Below are positions 7,019 to 13,017 of a DNA stretch of 15,479 nucleotides, piece after piece; position 1 is the stretch's first letter; the number at the start of each line of letters is the position of its first letter. Under the pieces are notes generated by a model. It did not search any database and was not told the origin of the DNA. It saw only the letters and a list, made by a program, of their open reading frames with translations. Made by a program: the position numbers and the translations under genes. This DNA comes from an archaeon (GTDB lineage: Archaea > Thermoproteota > Nitrososphaeria > Nitrososphaerales > CADDZS01). The stretch spans positions 1-15,479 of the forward strand of contig JAKAPU010000046.1 of NCBI GenBank assembly GCA_021806865.1, read 5' to 3'.

Positions 7019-7879
7019 CTAGAGAATGCCGAAAGCGTCGCTGAAATCATCATCTTCGCGGTCTTGTTTTCGTCCTCGCTTCTCACTAGATGATCTGTCT
7101 TCTTTCTCCGAGTGTCGTTCTGCCAAAGTAGCCCTGGATTGTTTTTTCTCTACCTCTGGCTTTGCATCTTCTTGATTCTTTGCTGTAGCACCTTCAAAGA
7201 CTGAATCTTTCTTGATTGACTCATCAAGGAGTCTTCGAAGTTCTTCAGGCTCGACGTTTTCGGCTGCAGCGGCTAGCTCCAAGAAACGATCATAGTCGTT
7301 GTCATATTTGCCGCTTCTCTCATCTAGCCGGTCCTTGATTTGACCTAGAACAAAGGGGTGTAATGGTCTAAAGTTGAGCCAGTTTATTCCTAGTCCGTCG
7401 CAAGCATATTCACCTTCGAAGTCGTTCTCATCAAGTGCCTTCAGAATCGGGAGATTGGCAATTAGTGCCTTTTCTCTCATCTTAGCATCGACAAGAAGAT
7501 CTTCTGCAGCGTGTTTAGATTCCCTCGTTGCGTCTTGTGTTTGTTCGAGTGCATTTTCAAGCTCCTGTATTTTTTCAAGTGAAGCACCCTTGAAATATGC
7601 TCTGACTGCTCTCGTGACGACTTCAGATCGAGGAATGTCCTCTCGGTCTGCCTCCTCAACTATCTGATCTATCAGTTTCGATGGAAGGCCTACCCCTAGG
7701 GTTATCCTTCTTCCCTCATCGATAGACTTGAATTGTCGCCCGTATCCTCTTGGCGAAGGCTTGGTTTCGGTCGAAGTGTCCGAACTTGGTGATTCTTCTT
7801 GAACCACTTCAACGGGCTCGACCGGACTCTCTACAGCTTTCTCAACGTCGCTTTCTTCTTTAGTTTGGGAAATTTTCAT
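7019..7879 (-). CDS. Ribbon-helix-helix DNA-binding protein with coiled coil and acidic C-terminus
   Basis: 286 residues; ATG 7879 is preceded by GAGAGGAA at ideal spacing. An acidic disordered N-terminus (1-45) is followed by a CopG/Arc-like RHH domain at about 57-97: strand RRITLGVGLP, helix SKLIDQIVEEADRE, turn DIPRS, helix EVVTRAVRAYF. A probable coiled coil covers 101-140, a compact middle region (EGEYACDGLGINWLNFRPLH) follows, then a charged Lys/Glu-rich tail ending DREDDDFSDAFGIL. It is the first gene of the cargo operon and lies directly behind a palindromic cluster. RHH proteins commonly repress their own operon or act in plasmid copy control and partition. The size and extra domains are unusual for a simple RHH repressor, so a partition or replication-associated role is possible. 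Confidence 0.82.
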   Translation of the reverse strand: MKISQTKEESDVEKAVESPVEPVEVVQEESPSSDTSTETKPSPRGYGRQFKSIDEGRRITLGVGLPSKLIDQIVEEADREDIPRSEVVTRAVRAYFKGASLEKIQELENALEQTQDATRESKHAAEDLLVDAKMREKALIANLPILKALDENDFEGEYACDGLGINWLNFRPLHPFVLGQIKDRLDERSGKYDNDYDRFLELAAAAENVEPEELRRLLDESIKKDSVFEGATAKNQEDAKPEVEKKQSRATLAERHSEKEDRSSSEKRGRKQDREDDDFSDAFGIL

Positions 7880-7881
7880 TT

Positions 7882-7914
7882 TTCCTCTCTAAGGAATTCC
7901 TCATCTGAGGAATT
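7882..7914. promoter_or_regulatory. Multi-half-site palindromic operator before the RHH gene
   Basis: AATTCCTCATCTGAGGAATT (7895-7914) is a perfect inverted repeat with 9-bp arms. It belongs to a run of four half-sites: TTCCT 7882-7886, AGGAA 7892-7896, TTCCT 7897-7901, AGGAA 7908-7912. The first overlaps the Shine-Dalgarno of the RHH gene. Alternating inverted 5-bp half-sites at about 5- and 10-11-bp centre spacing are typical of cooperative RHH binding, so autoregulation is likely. Confidence 0.65.
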
Positions 7915-8244
7915 AGCACGGCACATGTTGTAATTTCGCCGCGCCTAGTGAATCTAGTTTATCAAGTAGTATTTAACTTTAGAGCAAAACTAAGCCTCAT
8001 AATTCTTAGAGCATAAACGAAACTTGTAGATGTGAATTCGTTTTTACAACGAGTTTTGAAAATGGGACATAAGACGGGACATTACAATCATAGAGTCGGC
8101 GTTCTAGAGTAATGAACAAGAATAATTGTCAAAGATTTTTTACCCTCATCTTTTGGCTAAATACGATGAGCACGCGGAGCGGCCGTAATTCTTAGATCGT
8201 CCCTTCCACAACCATAGGAACTCATATCGAGGCCGTTTTCTCCG
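7915..8244 (-). promoter_or_regulatory. Non-coding region with probable promoter of the cargo operon
   Basis: 330 bp without a credible gene. On the minus strand AAAGTTAAATAC (about 7969-7980) is a good BRE/TATA candidate. Its expected start site near 7945 would give a ~65-nt leader containing the palindromic operator. Further out lie two copies of GGGACAT 12 bp apart (8064-8070, 8076-8082) and CTCATC/GATGAG arms (8145-8150, 8165-8170); their role is unknown. Confidence 0.4.
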
Positions 8245-8478
8245 CTAGTCTATTCTCTCCGCTATTCCCTTGTCGATGTATGGCACGTTCAGAAAGTGAT
8301 TGGGAATCTCATTGCAACGACTCTTCAGCACCGAAATCCGTTTAGTGTAACTTGAGATTCCTTGTTCAATCTCGCTGTTTTGTGGAAAATCCAATGAGAG
8401 AGCGAGAAGGATCCGGCGATTTTGTTTCAACCGGTCAATCCTTGAATTGAGTCTCTTGAGCTTCCATGATCGAGCCAT
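8245..8478 (-). CDS. Small basic helical protein of unknown function
   Basis: 77 residues; ATG 8478 follows AGGTGA 6 nt upstream, a strong Shine-Dalgarno that supports a real gene. The N-terminus is highly basic (ARSWKLKRLNSRIDRLKQNRR) and probably one amphipathic helix. A second helical piece (SEIEQGISSYTKRISVLKS) follows, suggesting a helical hairpin or coiled-coil dimer. It sits 161 bp after the integrase stop in the same orientation. A small DNA-binding or recombination-directionality (excisionase-like) partner of the integrase would fit the location and charge, but there is no recognisable HTH or excisionase motif. Not recognised as a known family. Confidence 0.65.
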   Translation of the reverse strand: MARSWKLKRLNSRIDRLKQNRRILLALSLDFPQNSEIEQGISSYTKRISVLKSRCNEIPNHFLNVPYIDKGIAERID

Positions 8479-8606
8479 GATAAGTCACCTGAAGTGTTGT
8501 TGCATGTGCAATTCGACAGTGATTCTCATCTTCCGCTTGCTTGGAGCTTCGAGGATTTCTCCGTAAAAACATCTGTATGGCTGAGGTTTCAATTTTCTCG
8601 CTCTCT

Positions 8607-8618
8607 ACACCATGGTGT
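8607..8618. repeat. 12-bp perfect palindrome between integrase and the 77-residue gene
   Basis: ACACCATGGTGT, 21 bp beyond the integrase stop, in the 161-bp gap before the next gene. It could be an operator for that gene or the stem of a 3'-end structure. Confidence 0.5.
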
Positions 8619-8639
8619 CAACGTTGAAATATGGTACGC

Positions 8640-9803
8640 CTAAGCCTTTTTCTGCTTTGTAGCTTCTTCAATTCTGCCAAGTCTGAGTATTTCGTTTTTG
8701 ACTTCTTGGACTATGCTCTCTCGCATCTCGCTTAGCTGTCTTTGCAAGACCTTCTTTTCCAATTCGAGCTTTTGTTTCTCATCTTCTACAGTCTTTTTTT
8801 GAGCTTCAACTTCAGTTCTCATGGAGCTTACCTCGTGAACATGTGTCATAACTTTGAGTGAATCCATGCCCTTGAGGTAGATTTGCGCTCTCTGTTCTGG
8901 TGACAGAGAGAGATATTCGTCCAGGTATCTCTTATGACCCATCAACGCATGAGTGTAAGCTTCGCCGATCACTCCCACCATTCGAGAATAGAAGAACTTC
9001 CTCAAAGTGTGCGTATGAATCTCATGGCGCTTCCCCCCTTTGCTCATCTTTTCGAGGCCCGCCTTGTTGAAGACTCTTCTCAAAAGAGATTTCGCTGTAT
9101 CATCATTCAGTGGCTTGTTCAGATTTGCAACATAGTTTGCATGTTTAGCGCCAGTGAATTTAGTGGTCCCATCACTCAAGTCATAGCCGTGGAAAACATA
9201 CCCTTCTTTTCTACCAGCGAGATACTTCTTGAGGCACTCGGTCGCCTCGTCTGAAATGAAAACTTCTCTTCCTTGCCTCTCCTTAGCTGTCTCTGCGTAG
9301 ATCTGAATCCTTGTAGGATGCGAACGAAAGTCAATATCTTCGATTCTCACATTAAGAAATTCAGCTAACCTCATGCCGCTACTAGAAAGTCCCAATATGA
9401 GGGTTTGCCCTCGTAAATCAGCTTTCGAGAGTGCTGTCCAAAGCTCCTCTAGCTCAGGCGCTCTATCCGTGTTCTTAATGTATCTACGCGGAAAAACGAT
9501 TTTCTGCTTGACTGTCTCATTTGATATTTCGATGTCCAAGAATCGCAGATATGCCTTGACAGCTGCAAACTTTCGATCTACCGTCTTTGGGGCATAAGCT
9601 TTCTTAGTCGTGAGAAAGCCAACATATGAATCGAGGACTTTGTAAATGAGCTTCGGATCCGTCTTGCACTTTTCGACTACCTCATGCAGCGGTTGAAACT
9701 CAGCATCGAATTCTCTGATAGGCTCACGGTAAGCTAGCCATGACCCTTCAGAATTGCTTCGCCTAAGACATCTTTCTTTGAATTCGTCCTCGTTGACGAT
9801 CAA
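8640..9803 (-). CDS. int: Tyrosine recombinase (integrase) of the element
   Basis: 387 residues, archaeal Xer-like. An N-terminal SAM-like core-binding domain lies at about 50-105 (LIYKVLDSYVGFLTTKKAYA), then the catalytic domain with R145 (SSSGMR), K174 (YAETAK), H265-TL-R268, G289H290 (HALMGH) and the probable nucleophile Y297 (YLDEYLSLS; Y293 and Y309 are alternatives). A C-terminal coiled coil follows (about 326-380). The start is TTG 9803: an in-frame TAA immediately precedes it and GAGGAG lies 9 nt upstream. The gene is intact and 117 bp from attR, so the attachment site is outside it, unlike SSV-type integrases, whose genes are split on integration. It would catalyse site-specific insertion and excision at the 16-bp core. 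Confidence 0.92.
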   Translation of the reverse strand: MIVNEDEFKERCLRRSNSEGSWLAYREPIREFDAEFQPLHEVVEKCKTDPKLIYKVLDSYVGFLTTKKAYAPKTVDRKFAAVKAYLRFLDIEISNETVKQKIVFPRRYIKNTDRAPELEELWTALSKADLRGQTLILGLSSSGMRLAEFLNVRIEDIDFRSHPTRIQIYAETAKERQGREVFISDEATECLKKYLAGRKEGYVFHGYDLSDGTTKFTGAKHANYVANLNKPLNDDTAKSLLRRVFNKAGLEKMSKGGKRHEIHTHTLRKFFYSRMVGVIGEAYTHALMGHKRYLDEYLSLSPEQRAQIYLKGMDSLKVMTHVHEVSSMRTEVEAQKKTVEDEKQKLELEKKVLQRQLSEMRESIVQEVKNEILRLGRIEEATKQKKA

Positions 9804-9920
9804 TTATGAGGACTCCTCGGGAAAGGTCTTTGATCATTTTTCAGATTAGACATTCGCGCGCCTTCAGGTCGAGGGTCAGAAGCGCGACTATATGAAGTTT
9901 ATTTTGGCTTTGTTTAGTAA
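9804..9920 (-). promoter_or_regulatory. Integrase promoter and leader next to attR
   Basis: On the minus strand CCAAAATAAAC (9907-9897) is a plausible BRE/TATA element, about 94 nt before the integrase start. Near the start, GAGGA-G-TCCTC (9808-9818) is an 11-bp inverted repeat that contains the Shine-Dalgarno, so an RNA hairpin could limit integrase translation. Both are inferences from motif and position. Confidence 0.35.
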
Positions 9921-10777
9921 TCGTAGAATCCTTTCTTTGTCTTTCTTCCCAGATAACCCGCTCTAACCATCTTACGGAGAAGCGGACTCGCTCTGTACTT
10001 TGGATCCTGGAATTCCTTGTAGAGCACATCGAGTATGTCGAGCAAGACATCAAGACCGACAAAATCCGCGAGTTCCAGAGGTCCCATGGGATGATTCATG
10101 CCAAGTTTCATCACAGTGTCGATGTCTTCCTTGCTTGCAACACTTTCTTCTAGTGCGAAGATCGCTTCGTTTACCATCGGGCACAATATTCGGTTCGACA
10201 CAAATCCTGCTGCGTCATGCACTTCAACTGCAGTCTTTCCTAACCTGGTACTGGTTACTCTGATCGTTTCTACGGTCGGGTCTGCAGTCTGAAGCGCCTT
10301 GATGATTTCAACAAGCTTCATCACAGGTACGGGATTGAAGAAATGCATTCCGACCACTCTCTGAGGATTTGAAACCAAAGCCGCCAGTTGCGTAATTGGG
10401 ATCGACGAAGTATTGCTGGCAAGTATCGCATCCTTTGAGCAGATAGAGTCCAGTTTCTTGAAGACGTCCTGCTTAATCTCAAAACGCTCCAGGGCCGCTT
10501 CCACGACTAGCTGTCGATCGGAGAAATCGGAGAGCTCGACTGCTGGACGAATCCTTGACAATGTCTCCTGTTTCATTTCTTGAGAAATCTTGCCTTTTTC
10601 GACAGACTTGGAAAGATTTCCCTCTATCCGCTTGATACCATTCTGTATGAACTCCATTTTCACATCATTGAGTTTCACGTCGTATCCTGCCTGCGCAAAC
10701 ACCTGGGCGATTCCGTGACCCATAGTGCCCGCTCCGACAATACCAACTTTCGATATGGCCTCCTGTCTGGTCTCCAT
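9914..10777 (-). CDS. 3-hydroxyacyl-CoA (3-hydroxybutyryl-CoA) dehydrogenase
   Basis: A 287-residue NAD-dependent dehydrogenase oxidising 3-hydroxyacyl-CoA to 3-oxoacyl-CoA, the step after the enoyl-CoA hydratase at 559-1344. The Rossmann GAGTMG is at 15-20, substrate-loop NTSS at 122-125, and the catalytic pair H145 ([10 protein letters not shown]) and E157 (KLVEII). The C-terminal helical domain has [26 protein letters not shown], and the usual ending [11 protein letters not shown]. Start ATG 10777 has no Shine-Dalgarno, so the mRNA may be leaderless. The last codons lie in attR; the final TAC and the TAA come from the element, replacing an original ...DYQ stop. Before insertion it was convergent with etfA, stop to stop. 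Confidence 0.94.
   Translation of the reverse strand: METRQEAISKVGIVGAGTMGHGIAQVFAQAGYDVKLNDVKMEFIQNGIKRIEGNLSKSVEKGKISQEMKQETLSRIRPAVELSDFSDRQLVVEAALERFEIKQDVFKKLDSICSKDAILASNTSSIPITQLAALVSNPQRVVGMHFFNPVPVMKLVEIIKALQTADPTVETIRVTSTRLGKTAVEVHDAAGFVSNRILCPMVNEAIFALEESVASKEDIDTVMKLGMNHPMGPLELADFVGLDVLLDILDVLYKEFQDPKYRASPLLRKMVRAGYLGRKTKKGFYDY
9921..9936. repeat. attR: right attachment-site direct repeat, inside the dehydrogenase coding sequence
   Basis: TCGTAGAATCCTTTCT, identical to attL at 4074-4089. On the minus strand it encodes the KKGFYD end of the dehydrogenase. Because the duplicated core restores the conserved C-terminus, insertion does not inactivate the host gene. Confidence 0.9.
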
Positions 10778-10989
10778 GGATATTCATCTACATGAACCTC
10801 AAGGCATTCTCGACCTTAAGATTGTTACCTTTTGCTATGGAAAACTCACATGCGCTGCTTGCTGCTAGTTCGATATTTCAGCTTATGATTCTTCGCCATT
10901 CTAGAGCGTTCAACCCTTGACTGAAAGAGTCGGAGATGAGTAATCTAAACATAATAATCACGTTGCCAAGTGTTGATTGATTCCAAGAA
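10778..10989. promoter_or_regulatory. Divergent promoter region between the dehydrogenase and dphB
   Basis: 212 bp with no gene seen. For dphB, AAACATAATAATC (10947-10959) is a TATA candidate whose expected start site near 10979 would leave only about 11 nt of leader, consistent with the absence of a Shine-Dalgarno. A TATA element for the leftward dehydrogenase gene is not clear. Confidence 0.4.
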
Positions 10990-12036
10990 TTGCTTTACTT
11001 TGTGGGACTAGGTTTAGAACAATCTCCGACTTTGAGCGGCCTTAAGATTCTGAAAAAGTGCAAATATGTATTCTATGAAAGCTACACCTCTCCTGTACTT
11101 AATGAGAGTGTGCTGGGTGATTTGGCAAAGGAACTGCCGGGTGTGGTGGTGGAGAGCGTTAAGAGAGAATTTGTTGAAGATGGCAAGAAAATTCTCGATC
11201 TTGCAAAGTCCAATGACATTGCGCTCGTTTGTTCAGGCGACCCAATGGTTGCAACAACTCATCAAGAGCTGAGGACAAGAGCTTTGAATCAGGGAACCGA
11301 GACTAGAATAATCCACGGCTCCTCAGTGCTATGTGCGGTTGCCGGCGAACTGGGTCTTCATTCCTACAATTTTGGCAGGACAGTTACAATGACACGCGAA
11401 CCTCTTCAATACTCTGCTTATCACACCGTGTTTCGAAACCTTCTGCTGGGCCTGCATTCCATTATTTTGCTCGAATGGGATGAATCGCACAATTTCTTTC
11501 TATCTCCCAAACAAGCAGTTCAGGGTCTCCTCGACGCGGAGCGGGACATCAAATACGGCGCCGTCAATGCAAATACAACTCTGCTGATCGTTTCTAGGAT
11601 TGGCACAGAAACGGCGACCGCGAGAATCTGCAAATTTGAGGATACAGGTACAATGGAGATCGGAGAGCCACCGCATGTGCTCGTTGTTCCGGGAAGGCTT
11701 CATTTTACTGAGCGGGAGGCGCTCGCAGCAATCTCTGGTGCGAAAGCTGAATCATTCCAGGATAATTCAAGCAAAGTCGAACGAATTTCGCAAATAATGG
11801 TAACGAAATATTCAGAGAAGACTCTGGCAGCGCTTGCGAGGGCGAGAAGTGCCGCAGCGACCTCTCAGTCCAAAGTGAAATTCGAAGAGATCTTCGAAAA
11901 CGTCGAATGCTACACAGATGACGCCAAGAGATTTCTGAACGAAGGGAGAGAAGAATTGGCCATTTTGAGCATAGGATATGCAGAAGGCTTACTCGATTCG
12001 CTCCGGTTTGGCGGGCAGTTGGATTTCGAGTGGTAA
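10990..12036 (+). CDS. dphB: Diphthine synthase fused to a C-terminal DUF357-like domain
   Basis: Residues 1 to about 258 match DphB, the SAM-dependent methyltransferase of diphthamide formation on the elongation-factor-2 histidine: MLYFVGLGL at the start, YESYTSP (29-35), VCSGDPMVATTHQELRTRA (80-98), IIHGSSVLCAVAGELGLHSY (107-126), and a VVPGRLHFTE end segment. Archaeal DphB is usually about 250-280 residues; this one has 348. From about 270 the extra domain (CYTDDAKRFLNEGREELAI, then SIGYAEGLLDSLRFGG) matches the DUF357 pattern, a small helical archaeal domain of unknown function. The start is TTG 10990; an in-frame TGA upstream blocks extension. The gene is convergent with the following protease gene, with 2 bp between stops. 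Confidence 0.9.
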   Translation: MLYFVGLGLEQSPTLSGLKILKKCKYVFYESYTSPVLNESVLGDLAKELPGVVVESVKREFVEDGKKILDLAKSNDIALVCSGDPMVATTHQELRTRALNQGTETRIIHGSSVLCAVAGELGLHSYNFGRTVTMTREPLQYSAYHTVFRNLLLGLHSIILLEWDESHNFFLSPKQAVQGLLDAERDIKYGAVNANTTLLIVSRIGTETATARICKFEDTGTMEIGEPPHVLVVPGRLHFTEREALAAISGAKAESFQDNSSKVERISQIMVTKYSEKTLAALARARSAAATSQSKVKFEEIFENVECYTDDAKRFLNEGREELAILSIGYAEGLLDSLRFGGQLDFEW

Positions 12037-12038
12037 CC

Positions 12039-12977
12039 CTAGACGAGAATGAACATGAGGAAAAGACTTACTAGCCCCATCAGGATTGGAATCGGAAGTC
12101 CCGGGGCAACTTCCTTGTTCCTGAATGCATAGAATGAGAGAACAATTCCTACATCGACCGTTATCATCACTATTATGAATGAAAGAAAATTAACCAAAAT
12201 TAGAGCTACAGCAGGCACCATTGTGTAGAAGGCAATATCCGCCATTCCAATTTCAATGCTGCGAATATTTATTGTCAACAATCCGAAATCAGGAAATTTG
12301 CTCAGTCCTCTGCTCTCTGCTTTGCTACTGTCGGAAATGGCTGGCTGTTCTTTGCCCACTTGTGTCACAAGCTTTCCGAGTTTACCATAGTAAATCGAGT
12401 AAATGTCAAACAGTGCATAAGCTGCGGGAATGATCCAATTGAGTGGTGCCTGTAGAAGCACTGGGAATGAGCTTCCGAGTTCTAGAGCAAGAAGTATGGC
12501 AAGTGCATTGATGACTTTCAAATTTCCACTGAAAGCGGCAAACAGAGTCACAATGGTTGCGATAATCGCTGCGACCATCGGCACAATCGAATAAAGTCCA
12601 ACGAGGAACGAGAAATAAAGCTCGGTAACATTAAAAATCAGAAAGAGACTTATGAGAACGGAAAACAGTTTCATTTTCCTTTTTCTGTAAAGGAAAGCAA
12701 GCAGAGAAATCACAACAATATTTGCAACGATGAATAACAACGAAAGCAAAATGGAAGCAGTGAGTCCACTTCCAGCCGGGTTCACGAACTGCGGTGTAGA
12801 CGTCGGAATGGATATGTTTTGGTTCAGCGAGCCTGGAATAGCGATTGCAGTTCCTTTTTGTGGATTCTCAGTGGCAGATCCGGCTGCCACCCTGAAAAGT
12901 GAAAAGAGTGCCGCGATCTGGAATATCACAGTAATGATGATGAGTGCGATTTCACTCTTTCCGAAGAATCTAGGCAA
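12039..12977 (-). CDS. Presenilin-like intramembrane aspartyl protease (PSH/DUF1119 type)
   Basis: 312 residues with nine predicted membrane segments: about 9-31, 75-97, 104-126, 128-150, 155-175, 180-198, 241-271, 272-285 and 292-312. A Ser/Thr/Asn-rich external loop (34-70) follows the first, and a hydrophilic loop at 199-235 separates the two halves. The catalytic aspartates are in place: D191 in ALFDIYSIYYGK (family YD motif, here FD) and D247 in IGMADIAFYTMVPA (family GxGD, here GMAD). The C-terminal PGLP at 292-295 corresponds to the PALP motif. It would cleave substrates within the membrane; targets are unknown. The start is TTG 12977 without a clear Shine-Dalgarno, 40 bp after the glycosyltransferase stop; the exact N-terminus is uncertain. 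Identification rests on motif order and topology. Confidence 0.7.
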   Translation of the reverse strand: MPRFFGKSEIALIIITVIFQIAALFSLFRVAAGSATENPQKGTAIAIPGSLNQNISIPTSTPQFVNPAGSGLTASILLSLLFIVANIVVISLLAFLYRKRKMKLFSVLISLFLIFNVTELYFSFLVGLYSIVPMVAAIIATIVTLFAAFSGNLKVINALAILLALELGSSFPVLLQAPLNWIIPAAYALFDIYSIYYGKLGKLVTQVGKEQPAISDSSKAESRGLSKFPDFGLLTINIRSIEIGMADIAFYTMVPAVALILVNFLSFIIVMITVDVGIVLSFYAFRNKEVAPGLPIPILMGLVSLFLMFILV

Positions 12978-13017
12978 CGGCGAGAACCAGCCTATGCTCT
13001 GGTTGCGTGCAGCGTTC

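Larger units (their letters stand above)
4074..9936 (-). mobile_element. Integrative element (cryptic plasmid-like) inserted at the 3' end of a 3-hydroxyacyl-CoA dehydrogenase gene
   Basis: About 5.86 kb bounded by perfect 16-bp direct repeats (4074-4089 and 9921-9936), with a tyrosine recombinase gene next to the right repeat. All eight cargo genes read on the minus strand. Content: integrase, small basic protein, ribbon-helix-helix protein, three tiny proteins, a P-loop/winged-helix/C2H2 protein and a 142-residue unknown. The interrupted genes on both sides belong to one pathway (ETF and 3-hydroxyacyl-CoA dehydrogenase). Joining the outer flanks restores a dehydrogenase ending KGFYDYQ directly abutting etfA. 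I see no capsid, packaging or conjugation gene, so an integrated plasmid is more likely than a provirus. Element boundaries are well supported; activity is not known. Confidence 0.88.

Noticed and set aside
7374..7667. 97-codon plus-strand frame opposite the RHH gene
   Set aside because: Ser-rich antisense shadow of a gene with clear domain structure.
8062..8112. 16-codon ATG frame MGHKTGHYNHRVGVLE on the plus strand
   Set aside because: Very short, no Shine-Dalgarno, opposite to all element genes; probably chance.
8434..8571. 45-codon minus-strand frame (MFLRRNPRSS...) overlapping the start of the 77-residue gene
   Set aside because: No Shine-Dalgarno and overlaps a better-supported gene in another frame.
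4074..9936. Provirus interpretation of the element
   Set aside because: No capsid, terminase or packaging-ATPase-like gene was recognised; cargo fits a plasmid-like replicon better.
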